Shown: in pieces, positions 36,506-53,788 of the stretch
How positions within the stretch are numbered: the stretch's first letter is position 1
Layout: every line of letters begins with the position of its first letter
Assembly (NCBI GenBank): GCA_003344405.1
Contig: NOWV01000005.1
Coordinates: 372,001-436,000, forward strand
Length of the DNA stretch: 64,000 nt
DNA from: Trichoplax sp. H2
Lineage: Eukaryota > Placozoa > Uniplacotomia > Trichoplacea
Reading direction: 5' to 3'
Translations under genes and position numbers: made by a program
Notes under the pieces: generated by a model
Told to the model about the DNA's origin: nothing
Seen by the model: the letters and a program-made list of their open reading frames with translations, nothing else
Databases searched by the model: none

Positions 36506-37852
36506 TTAAATTGTTCCTTCACTGGTGTTTCGATAAAAGTCTCGTTGTATTAAACTAACGCGTGCATGAGTTCGTGATGGCTGCTCGATTGGAATTCGGC
36601 GGCCATATTCCGAAGATGATAGGATTGGAACTCTTCTTTCTCTTTCCTAGAAATGAAAGAGACAACGAATGAACTAACGGTTGCTATTTATAAACATCAA
36701 GACGATCTTAAAGGGATAAGATATTAGATCTAAGATTTATAAGTTGTGTACGGCAATTACCTCCCCATTAATATCTAAATCCAGTTTATGCTCACGATCA
36801 TCTCGGTGTAGCTTTGCTATATAGCCTTCCTTCACATGTTGAACTCTGTCAAAGGGTGTAAGAACTTCACGTTCTTTCTTTGTATTGAAATAGTTGATGC
36901 TCTTATGCTCTTCTTTAGCCTAATAGTTAAAAATAATAAAAGCAATGATTACGAATCGTAAGCAATGGTTACAGTAAGGGGATAAAAACGATTAGTCCAA
37001 TATCTGTCAACTTTAAATTTTCCAGCGAAGAATGATATAGTTGAAAACGGATTGGACGAAATTTTAAGTTACAAATTCCGTTATGGTTAGAATCATTCAT
37101 CATTAAGACTTTTCCCGTAGAGATTACGTGATATTATAATTATTTTTTATAGATTAAACAGAAAGCGACAGAGTCTACGTATTTCGGTATTAAATATCAT
37201 CATATCATAAAGTAAAAGCCTTAATTTCAATATATAAAATAAAAGAGACTTTACGATTCTAGTCTTTCAAATGAAGTCTCCAAAAATGCTTAATTTGGAG
37301 CTTTAAAAATACTCAAATAGACTAGTATTAGGATCTTAGGCACAAGGATAATAACATCATCACTTATTTACTGTACAATGTACTTAGTAATTAAACTGCC
37401 CATCGATTAGATTTAAGTTATTGTTAGAATAGGAGTTACCAATTAGGATCTCATCTATTGCTAATTAATGATGATTACAATTTGCTATCGTATTTTATCT
37501 CAGAACTACTTTTATACGAAAAAAAGATGTTAATTGACGAAATTGTTTTAGTTTTTACAGTCAGTAACTTATGAGCTAAAAGAAGAAAAAGATACGATAT
37601 TTTTCTTCACGAAATTATCTTTAACGTAAATATTAAGTAGGGCTAATTGAAGTTTAACGACATTGCCATGCGATGCATTGAATATACGTGATAAAAATCA
37701 GTAATATTAATGATTAACAATCTGCCTACTAATATAAAATAAGACTAACAAAATTGTTAGCATTACATGATTCAGTAATCTAGATGATCATTACTATTCT
37801 ATGAAATTAAGCATAAAATGCATACTAGGGAATGGGTCTCTTCTTCAGCCAT
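36506..37852 (-). CDS. CFAP90: CFAP90 (C5orf49)-like ciliary/axonemal protein, 3 exons
   Basis: Exons 37852-37826 (tentative), 36919-36761 and 36646-36506 join in phase 0 to 108 aa; human CFAP90 is 147. Exon 2 has the family's LHRDDREHKLDLDINGEE-type stretch after KEREVLTPFDR. Exon 3 has RRVPILSSSEYGRRIPIEQP, then the VSLIQRDFYRNTSEG end that corresponds to the QADFYRKND motif of the vertebrate protein. CFAP90 is a microtubule inner protein of motile cilia, consistent with a ciliated animal. The first exon is only nine codons (MAEEETHSL) and was chosen by phase and a GTATGC donor; it is the weakest part of the model. Tail after DFYRN is shorter than in vertebrates. Confidence 0.8.
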
Positions 37853-39916
37853 AATTTATTAATAGAGAGGCTTTCAACGGCTTAAATAATTACAAGTTGG
37901 ATTATGAATTCTGTTTTAAATTATCCAAAGTGTTGTCAGCAAGGACTTTTCTTTGTAGAGGATGTTTGGGTAGCAGGGAAATATTTATGCTAATAGTGAG
38001 AATTAATTGGCTAGTTTTCTATAAATTGCATCGACTATCAGCACGCCGAGTAACTTTGTTACATAACTCGTAGTAGCTGGTGGTAATCCACAGTACTGTA
38101 TATCATGACATTGTTACCATAGCAACTAAAGCTTATGTGGTTTCGATAGCATAATGGTACTGTTAATGTAGATGCTCTTATGATAAGGAAGGATTCCAAA
38201 GCCATTATGATAGGAGATTTTATAGCACAACGGCAGTAGCAGACCGGGATAATATGTATATGAGATTAAAATATGAAATTTATAAGTATAAGGCAACCGA
38301 ATGAATTTGTTTAGGACAGCTATAAAATGTACGCCTATGTACAGGGCTATCGAATGCATAAATCATACGGATGGCAGAAATGTACGAGTGGCGTAAGGTG
38401 TAATGATCCATTTTACTATTAATGCAATCATGAGAGATACTATGACGACATTATTAATGCAAGTAACAATAATAATAAATAAAGGAATGCAATCAGTTAA
38501 AAGTAAAACCAAGAAATCTTTGACGGCTTTATTAATATTACATTAAATAGACTTAAAAGTTATAGGATTTGGCTTAAATAGTGATACAATAGATAGAAAA
38601 AGTAACCTAAGAAATGATTACAAATATCTGCTACGACTATGATATAATTGTAAGCATAAATTATAGCATTAGCGATACGGTATTAAAGTATGTGAGATTG
38701 TATTAAAGAAACTATACTCTTTTTACTACGACGTTATTGATATTCAGTACTGAACTTTAATAATTCAGATCAATTGATAGTAATTTTCACTGGAACATTG
38801 CAGAGCCTGCGGTAAGTCATTGCTAGCAAGACTCTATAATAACATGCTTTTACGCTATAGTAGGTCTATATCGTATATAGATTAGAGGTAGCGATTTTTG
38901 CTGGTAAATGATCAATTTTTGTTGCTTTTTATTGCTATCCATTTGTAATTTATAAATATATTAATTATAAAATTTAATCTTATACTTGGGGAAGATGTAG
39001 TCCTTAATATAGCGACAAATAGGATGAATACTATTTGTAAAATATTATATTTGCAGATAATCAATCCATTGGTCGATAAACATTAATTTCGATATTAAAA
39101 AAAAATAAAATTAGCCAATAGAATTGGCAGTTAAATATCGGTTAAAAATACTATGTTCGTTATCAAAATTGGCCTTTGACTGATGCTTATCATTCTCTAT
39201 TCTTGTTAGAAATATTTTCCGGTAACAGTATTATGTTACGCTAAAATCGTATACCTATAATATCGATTTGGATAGTTCGTTTGTATTAACATTTTAACTA
39301 CTACTTTTCATATAGCATAAGCACCATTAGTACCAGTCGATGATAAATTCAAAATAACCAGGACTATATACCGTAATACTTTTACGATAGCAGCTCTAGT
39401 ATCAACGAAAATAATTTTCAGAACATCTCTTACTTGAATATACTGTACTATACGTGCATCATACGTAACGTACCATAATCCTATCCAAAATTTGTATCCA
39501 TGTAAAAGCTTCAATAAAGCACATGTAAATATTACATTTTGTTAACTGCAATTTGTAAATTTAAATCTATGATATAATTCGTGTGATTATTTGTATTTAG
39601 GTCGATTTAGGCTGTACTTTGTTACTAATGACATTAATATCAAATGATAAAAAGACATGCTCTCAGATTACTGGTATCATTTGCAAACAAATGTTAAAAT
39701 ATTAAACTAGAGATAGTAATCTGTAATATGATAAAATCTTTAAATCTAAGTTAACTACTTTAAGCATGTATCAAATATATAGTACTATACAGGACGCTAC
39801 TATGGTAGGAATACTATATCACAAAAATATGGATAATGATTCACTTCTGATTCAGATAGGCTCATACTATCATTCTTTAGAATAAAAAATCTGAGAAGGC
39901 GCTGATAGTCCCATTG
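37853..39916. other. Intergenic AT-rich region
   Basis: The 2-kb stretch lies between the promoter of the CFAP90-like gene and the 3' end of the RUN-C1-RH gene. The ORFs at 38126-38359 and 39308-39514 (minus) match no family I know and lack splice context. I see nothing else. Confidence 0.45.
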
Positions 39917-44699
<4,783 letters not shown>

Positions 44700-45326
44700 C
44701 AACAAAATGTTATTAAGTCTATAATTGATAGTTTTTCATAATACAAATTCCTAAAATTTGCTTTAATCTAACATTTCTTCTTGCAACCATACTAATTTTA
44801 TGCGAAAGGGTGCAACACCGATAATTATAATCAAAAGCATTATATACTAGTTGTCCTAAGCTAAGTGAGAGAATAGCTACCTTATACCAAGTATCTATAT
44901 CTATGCTTTACTATTTCCAGAGTAGTGAGACGTGAAAATAAAAGATTTTCTCACCGCTGGCTTGTGATCCTAATAGTGACTGTGAAGCAGACTTGGATGT
45001 TGCTTTATTTAGCGATTTTCCTTTTTCGGAGTCAACATACTGAACATTACTAAATGGTCAAGGTCGGAGAAGAGAATTATTAACCATTTAACTAATTGTT
45101 TATCCATTAATGCGAAAAAGGTTAAACTTATTTGAATATGAGCTCACAATTCTACTTTCATGCTTCCCAATTTACTAAATACTTTCTGTATCGCCATTAC
45201 TTTACCATCATCCATAACGAAAGCATAGGGTTCATAGTAATAACTGCGTTATGCATTATAAATTTTATAGTCATAAATAAAGTTTTTATAGCATAAAAAA
45301 ATTAAAACCTATAAAGAAATACTTCG

Positions 45327-47177
45327 CTACTTTTTCGAAAACAGATTTACAACTAACTCTAATATGTCTTTATTTTGAGTGAAAACAGTTAGATAACTGT
45401 CTAAGGCAGATTCGTTTAAGGCAAGACGGATCCATGCTTTGCATCGTTGTTCATTGGTAGAAACATTGCTTATGCTTTTTAAGAAGAGAAAGACTTAGAT
45501 TATCTTAATCTTAGAGTCACAACATATACAGATACATAGAAGGGTAACATAAGACTACCGTATATACGAGTATACATTTTTACTATATATAGCATATAGA
45601 CCTATTTTAAAATATAGTTCATTTCATGTATTTTGGCATTTACTGTGATATTTCATCGTATTTTGAAAGTTTTAGCATTTTCAAACCTATTGATATCCTT
45701 TAATACATTACGGTGGGATATTTTTTCGATAACAGGCCAAAATGTAGATTGCGACCATAAACTAAGATTAAGTATAACAGTACAAGAGTAGTCAAGTAAT
45801 TATATCGTAGCAACCTAGCAACCAACACGTAATTTTCGAATAATGTGGTATGATAAAAAAATATACACTTATGTAACTTGACTGTCTCATAAATATGCAA
45901 TGCATATAACCAATTAAATTCCGATAATTATCTAAAGTAGCAACCTAGCTAATAATATTACCTTGCTTTGAGCCCATGACATAAGATGTTATAAAAACAA
46001 TTGCATAGTTCTTCGGCTTCAGGTTGGTTTTTCATTTCATTGTTGCTCGACATGGAGCGGTAGTTATCGTAATAGGATTGTTCATACTTATGCAAGGGAT
46101 ATAGGTTATATTATTAATTTTTGTTGAAAGATTTATTAGTAATAGATCAAAATATTTTCATCAAATTGTTTTAACCATGGTTAATATAATACTGTACATG
46201 ATACACAGTGTACAAATTTGGACTAAACAAGGGATTACGATACCATATATACGGATAGATATAACGTATATTTGCGTGTATCATCTGTGAAGAATGTGCC
46301 TTTTTCGTTTTATATCTACTTTACAATTAATTACTACTAGTCCTGCAACTCGTTGCTTTGTTATTTCTTAGGTGATAACATAATTTGTAATAGTATGTTG
46401 AATCATATTTCATGAATAGGAGTAAGCTGCACAAGTAATTTTTTAATAATAATGTCCGATTTTTCCTTTACCTTAGCAATTGCATCGTTTAGTGTCTGAA
46501 AGAGCTGTTTATAATCTTCATATCGTTCTTGGTCGGTAGGTATTGCAGCTGTAAGATGAAACGTAGTTTATACAATAATACTGCCAATCATTCATTCACA
46601 CCGTTCAACATGAATAATATAGAGTACTGTACAGTATATATACGTATGTATGTTGGAGATGTAAAAATTGACTAAGCTGGCTTGCTACTATTGCTAATGA
46701 AAGCGGCTATCATTACATGCCATACTCTATTTTACATTGCATACCGTATATACTCGTAATGAGGTATTTTTAATCTTGATTTCATTACAGTATACTGTAC
46801 TGTATAGCGGCTCATTACAGAAAATTGTCTGTCATTAATTAATTATATATTATAATAGGGCTAAATTATAATATGGTATAGCAATAATTTGCAAATAAAT
46901 TATCAATTAATAGCTATTACTATAGCTACCGCTAGTTTATATGGCCTCGATTGATTTTACAATATTGGTTCCATAGACATACTCGTACAATAATATAAAA
47001 GAGCGTTACTCTACTCGTATACAGTATACATATACATGGTACAGTAGTAATGTTATAAATTATGTTATTCGTTATAATTGCCGTAGCGACGTTGATTAAA
47101 TACACATATACATGCTTGATACTCTATCTTGGTACTTTACCTTGACTGCTTTTAAGCAATGAGCTTAAACGATTCAT
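45327..47177 (-). CDS. RUN-domain-only protein, tandem paralogue of the downstream gene, 5 exons
   Basis: Exons 47177-47141, 46548-46472, 46086-45962, 45761-45687 and 45468-45327 join in phase to 151 aa ending at a stop. The parts mirror the RUN domain of the neighbouring 39917-44699 gene in order: YKQLFQTLNDAIAK, ELCNCFYNILCHGLKA, STFWPVIEKISHRN, CKAWIRLALNESALDSYL. It has an extra intron after ISHRNVLKDIN where the neighbour is uninterrupted. The fifth exon ends soon after the conserved RLALNE helix, so the last helices of a standard RUN fold look missing. It could be a short adaptor, a decaying duplicate, or alternative 5' exons of the neighbour. The first 13-codon exon rests on phase and a GTAAAG donor. 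Confidence 0.65.
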
Positions 47178-49305
47178 AATTTGTCTATGGACAACATAGA
47201 CTATCGTTTTCAGTAGATGGAAAGAGTTGATGTAATTGATCCTCGATTAGGCAGTCGTCTATCTAACCTGGCTAGCCTGGACGGTAGATCACGTTGAAAA
47301 TTGTTCAGATATCTTACAGATAGTTTGATGATGTGTGTGTACAAATAGGCAAAATACTACGTTAGTACAGAAAGCAGCAGAGGAAGTATAGAATTGACTA
47401 AATCTTGATGCAAATTGCAATCAATTCACGTTATTGGTATATACTGTAAATAAGCTATAATTATATAATACTCAAGTAAGCTTGGTTAGTATGAACTGAT
47501 ACTGTACCATGTACTGACTACTTAATCTACTGTAGGCGTCCACTTCACGAAAATTTCGACAATGGACAAGTTCTATAACCTATTTTGAAAAAGAGCCATT
47601 TCACTGATATCGATGAAGGAGAAATTTCAATTTTCTCCCATCTCAAAGTCTATAAACTCCATCAATTCTTTACTAACTCATTACAGTCCTGTCATCATCA
47701 TGATGCTCACAGGACTCTTACTAGTGCTAAACGAAATTGACTGTCTACAGTGATGCTATTGCAACGTTGAAGCTCAATTTTCAAGCCCTATTTTTATTTA
47801 TACTTTTGCTTTATTGGCTTCATACCTTATTCTATTCCCATTTTCAATTTTTATTCTTTCATAGGGTAATATGGTCAATCTCTCTGGCATTAACTGAATA
47901 TCGAGGATATAAATCATAGAGCCGAAAATTTTTGCTCCAAAGGTCGTAAGGAGAAGTCGTCCAGTGAGCTGCCAACCAACCAGACTATTCATTCGCCAAT
48001 GGTACAATATCCTTTAGCAGAGACATTCCATACAAAATGGTGTACACATCTGTGCCCTTTCAAACAGTATCCTTGTATCAACTTGCTAGCCTTCGCTTCA
48101 CACTGTACGAAGTTTCAGGTTTCAGGCGTTACGTAACGCAGTCAAGTGTCACTCGGAAAGTCGACTGAACCTGAGTCATGGACTACCAGAGGGTCATCTG
48201 GTCGTCCGTCCACGGCTAGAAGTAGTGAACACAGTGATAGGTCCATTCAGCTGGCAGCAGCAAGGTGACATTAATTTCTGCGGCAGCTTTACAGTACTAA
48301 GTTACATGATCCCGCTATACCTATATACAATATGAGTGATTGTAGTGCTGTACGGTGCAGTATAGTATCCTAGCCATCCCAATTGTGCTTTACATTTGTC
48401 CACGGTTCATAGGGGATAAGTAAACATTGACCCGCACCCGTATTCTGGATTCTGCATGGCCTGAGATTTCGATAGTACATGAAGAATAGTCAGGATTAAA
48501 TAGGAATCTACTAATTACATGAATATTTCATGAAATCATAAAAAGAATCTTTGGACTAAAACAGGTCGCAATCATATCCAAACAAAGACAAACAGACAGA
48601 CAGACGCCCATCTACAGTATACAAGTACAATGCAAGCAGTCAAATACTGTACTCAGTGTACTGTAGCCAAGATGACTAGAAATATTGGACAGTACAGTAT
48701 AACGTACCGTATACTAGAAGATCTCTAGTGTAAACTACTATATACGCTCTCGCTTTTAGTACTGAACTGACTGATACTCGTAAGATTTTGTCTAGTCCAC
48801 GCTAGCTAGCTATAATTGCAGAACAGCCATTTATATGTTTGCAGATCAAGACGTTAGGAGATCATTTAGACTAATGTTGCTCCACTTTCGCTCACTTATT
48901 TGCTCTTAATACACTCACAAGGAACTGAAATTAATATTGGACAACGTGTTCTATAGTATGATAACGCAAGACATTGATTGTAGAAGAATTGGCAACTCTT
49001 GGCTGTACTAACCCAACTTCACCAAGAATACAATCTGGACTAATGTTCTATTCTTGCTAGTATCATTTGCTTATAGGACAGTAAAAATTGACATTATTAA
49101 TACTCGATAAGGTATTGTATATGCTAATAACGAAAAGAAATCCATTAAAGGAAAATTTTCAAGTTTTACTGGATTAACTGACTTAATCAAAAGGCTCAAT
49201 CCTCGTCATTGATGCTACTCATAATATAATATAGTCATTGATATTGTTATTCGTTTTGAAACTACCTCGATTGATTGACTACAAACGACTAGTGTTACCT
49301 GGATC
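47178..49305. other. Intergenic region with scattered CTGTAC-type words
   Basis: Promoters of the RUN-only gene (minus) and the CWC2-like gene (plus) must lie here. CTGTAC/GTACAG words cluster near 48600-48780. The ORFs at 47737-47919 and 47798-48007 overlap on opposite strands and match nothing. Confidence 0.45.
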
Positions 49306-51979
49306 ATGGCTGATAATAATCAGGATCAAGAAAAGATACAAGTAGATACTACCATCCCTTCACAAGACAGTATAGATAACCATTCATATGATCAATCTGA
49401 ATACTGGAATTATTACGCTCAGTATTATTCCCAATATTACCAACAACGTGGCGATTGGATGGCAATCTACGATCAAAACAATCAGAAATATTATTATCAC
49501 AATACTTCCACTAAGGCAACTCAATGGGACAAACCAGCAGAATGGGATTCAACTACAGAAACAAATCCAATCACGGATGGAAATAATACTAATATCACAA
49601 CTGATCATGCGGTTATTAATCCAAAGCAACGATCCGTTGATGACTTAGTCAAAATTTGGTTGAAAAGACCAGCTAGGAAACAAGTAGAAGAGCAACAAAA
49701 AGTCCATTGGAGACCAGAAGGAGCTCAAGAATATAATATTTGGTATGATCGATGGGTTGGAGAATTATGGAAAGGGGAAAAGCATGGTGGTGAGTTGTAC
49801 ATTTTGCAGCATATCTTTTCCATTGTAGTTTAATAAGAACCTGTTGAATATTGCTATACATGTGCGCCATTTGCTATCAATGTGCTTAAATGCTTGTCAT
49901 GGGCAAGCCGAAATCTTCCCTAAAATTTAATTAAGTGGACATAAACATCTTACTCGTAATTAATTATATAATAATTAATGAGTATAAATGTTAAGTCACA
50001 GTATTTGCGATTGGGATACCTCCGATATCTTGTACATGAATACGATCTTATTAATATTGAATTCCACATCCAGAACATTTATTCTGTATTATGCAAAAAT
50101 GGTTGCTTTTGCTAATTTGTCTTTTGAATAACAAAAATACTTCATACTCTCTTCAGACTACAGAGTGCTGGGTAGTAATTAAATACGGTTTGCACCTATC
50201 CTATCTCCCATAATGCCTTATGTACTTCTAAACTTATTTACTTAGGTCCTGCTACAACTAGATGTGTCTTAAAACGAGATGCCGGCTATACCAAAGCCAA
50301 TTTGATGGATAATCGAGAAAGTCGACATTACTGGTGTATATATTTCGCTCGAGGTTGTTGTCATCTTGGCTCGGAGTGTACATACTATCATACAATACCT
50401 CTAGAAAATGACAATAGAAAGTATGCTAGATATGTAAAGATTTATAAAATAATTTCAGTAATTAAATATCAATATTTATAGTAAGTTAATAAAGTCTATA
50501 TTTGTTATAATTAATTTAAGATTATGAATAAAGAAATTAGTGAAGCCATAAATTACTAAACATTGAAGATATCAAACTGCTTTGAGTTATCTTATTCGGT
50601 AGTTGAAATGTTATATACAATTTTACTGGCAGGATCGATCTAGCTCATGATGTCTTTGGACGTGAACGCTTTAGATCACATCGTGACGATATGGGTGGTA
50701 TCGGTAGCTTCGATAAAGAAACACGTACCTTGTATGTTGGTGGTTTGCATCATCGTGATAATCAAGAAAGTATTCTTGAGGAAGAATTTGGTGAATGGGG
50801 AGAGATTGAAGATGTGCGCTATATACCCAAGCTGCACGTTGCATTTGTTCGTTACAGGTATCGACTAACTGCTGAATTTGCTAAGGTATGACATCTTAGA
50901 ACTGAGTAATAATCTCTAGTTATTTATTACTTACTGCAACAGTTTCACTAAATGATAACATTGAAGCTTTAATTTAAATTATTCCTATCTTACAATGATA
51001 CAAATACTATTTGCCGTTAGAAATTTTGAGCTATTTTTTTACAAGTAAAAATATCTTTATACTCTTAGGCTGCCATGGCAGACCAAAAATTTAATGATCA
51101 AGAGGTATTAAACGTCCGCTGGGCGCATGACGATCCAAACCCTAAAGCAAGAGTTAGGGTAAATTTTTAACGTTTTTACTAATATCGTAATAAGTATATT
51201 AAACGGTACATAGATACATAATAGAAGTATTCATTGCTTATTTAATGGACTAGATTGTCGTGATTTTAGATAATCACAGTAGCGTATATTAGATGCCTTG
51301 CTCAGGAGTCTAAAAATTAACAATTTTTTCTTATTGCTTATAAATTTCTGTAGGTAGCACAAGAACGACAAGATAAATTTCTTACAGCTTCGAGAGAGCG
51401 TGATTTAACTTCGGATGGAGAGCCGTCTGTTAAAAGGTTAAGGTCTGATGACATTATCGGTTATTATCCTAATACGGATGCTCAGTACATAAAACAGCAA
51501 GCGGAACCCGGACCGAAAACCAAAGAAGAAATTGAACAGGTACAGCGTCTTTTAATTTGTTAGATAAGGCAAGGGTGGTGTTAAAATTCAAATATAATTA
51601 TAGTTATAGAACTATACAGTTAACCGAAGAATGCGTTATCAATTTTTTATAATGATACTACTCTATATAGCTATACGTATATAGTACATAGTACAGTATG
51701 TATATATTTCACTATTATAAGCAGCAATAAGATCAGTAGGTAGGTAATAAAGACTTTAAACGCGTGTGTGTATCCTTAAATAATACAGTTTATTGATTAA
51801 TACGTCGTCCTGAAAAGATTTAAATAATTTTTAACCTTTAGGAAAATTTACTTAGCCGAGTTCAAGAAAACTACAGCAGATTAGACAGGATATTTCAGAA
51901 AATACAAAATCATCAGGTGTCCAGTTCGGATAGTGGAAATTCCTTAGCTCAAACTGCTGATCCGTATAGGAGGAAATAA
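49306..51979 (+). CDS. CWC2-type spliceosome factor with an N-terminal WW domain, 6 exons
   Basis: Exons 49306-49789, 50246-50420, 50633-50885, 51069-51158, 51354-51539 and 51842-51979 join in phase to 441 aa. Residues about 45-85 form a WW domain: WMAIYDQNNQKYYYHN then TQWDKP. The Cwc2 core follows: RPARKQVEEQQ and EYNIWYDRWVG (torus), CVLKRDAGYTKA, a CCCH finger (C-x7-C-x5-C-x3-H in YFARGCCHLGSECTYYH), DVFGRERFRSHRDDMGGIG, then an RRM (RNP2 TLYVGGL; RNP1-like LHVAFVRY) and LNVRWAHDDPNP. The tail is charged with a short coiled-coil (EENLLSRVQENYSRLDRI-like). Yeast Cwc2 contacts U6 snRNA and the catalytic core in the Prp19/NTC complex; animals normally use RBM22, which is built differently. 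The WW domain is absent from yeast Cwc2 as I know it and could bind proline-rich splicing proteins. Confidence 0.9.
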
Positions 51980-53788
51980 TGTTTGTTTAATTATCTGTCA
52001 TTGGATGTGTAACTATTATTATTTGATTATGATTGGCTAGTTAGTAAATTTGCTATGCTAATCGTATTGATGAAGGTATTTATTCAGTGGCTGTTATTAC
52101 CACTTGATTTTCCTTGCCATTTTCAACAACAGTTTTGTCTTACCTTATTTACTGTGCTGCATTATATTGTACAGTACTGTAATATTGAACAAGACTTTTG
52201 CCTTTTAGTATAAAATAAATGATTAAATCTATTAATAGATTAAGCAACATTTAACAATTCAAAATCATATTTTCACCATGGATTTTTACTTGTATGTTTG
52301 TGATGTAGTTTGTTTTGTGTACATCTGTGGAATCTAGTTTAATAGCAAACATCAATGTGTCATTTATACGATATTTACCAATCTTACTAATAATCATAAT
52401 TGTATAATTGTTAAATTTAGTATCTTCAGATAGAGATTAATTAGAACATATCATTGATTAAGGTTTACAGTAAGTATCTATCTGTAACTTTACTGTAATA
52501 TATTAGTATGCACTAGAACATGTGTTGTATAATGTAGATACTGTACTACATTGCTGCAACCTATGGCTTAACTACACGAACTACTCGTTTCTTTCACTTG
52601 ATATTATACAGGTAAAGCCTGGATTGATAAGTGATTACGTATACGTAATTAACGCCATTGCTAACGAAACCGTACAATGAACAATCGTATCAGTGGATAA
52701 CCCTTCGTGTGAGGTTCTCCAATACGTTCCCTTCTCGAAACTTCTCTGTTGTAAAAATGCTCGTGTATCATTAAAACAGCTAATAAAAATTACATCATCA
52801 CTCACTAGCGTCTTTTGAAAACTTCACTCGCTAAGAAAGCTAATAAAGCATGGAATAAAACTGCTTACCTAATTATGACATCAGAATTCCAGTGATCTTA
52901 TTGCAATAACTGCATGACAATTATAAATACGATGAAATTACCAGAACTATACCGAAATGGTGCATACCATAAAAAGTAAGTATACACTAGTGATGCACGA
53001 AACTAGCCGAAAGTCTTATCCTTCAGTGCAAATGCGCATAGCAAAGCAAGTTACATTTCTATAACATGACTCTATTTTATTTGTTTACGATTCCATCTTG
53101 ACCAATAAGGTTAAAAGTAGATTTATCATTGTAACGTTTGTAGTCTAGTAATGATCTCAACGGCAAATCAAGTAGTAAATATTTGTGAATACAGTATTTG
53201 AGGTATGGATGGATTGGATAAATCCGTACAACAAAGGACGATTGAAATTACAAAGAATTAACGGTCTCTTAATAATAAAATATTTTCGATTTTGCCGCAA
53301 TAATATTGCATAAGCAAATTTAAAATTAACATAGTAATTACACGTATTCTTATGATAAACATCTATGTGTATCACTATAACAGCTACCTGCAATATTTAA
53401 CTATTTATTGATAATTATCAAGGTAACGGTAGTCGGATCAACTAGTCCACTTTCTATTCCTAAGTGGTACGTTGTAGTTACAAATATCATAATATGATGT
53501 TAATATCTTATTTGCAGATGATGACAACAGTAGTTGACATAAACAAGATATTTAAATTGCAAGGCTAATGGAGTCATAAATCATAAAATAAATGTACGTT
53601 TATATAAAATACTTATATGGATTATACGTTTGACTTTGCTTAAGCAGCCTTGACGCATTTAAAAGATGAATGGATCTTGATTGAAGGCCAGCTCATGGTT
53701 GTAACAGCTGAGGCCAATAAATACCGAAAAATCGACAAAATCCAACATTCATATATTGTTCCATAAAGTATACAGCCGGCTACAGTAG
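51980..53788. other. Intergenic region between convergent CWC2-like and NCOA5 genes
   Basis: AT-rich sequence with a polyadenylation candidate (AATAAA) near 52213. No exon with a known motif was seen; the ORF at 53157-53393 on the minus strand is unsupported. Confidence 0.45.
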
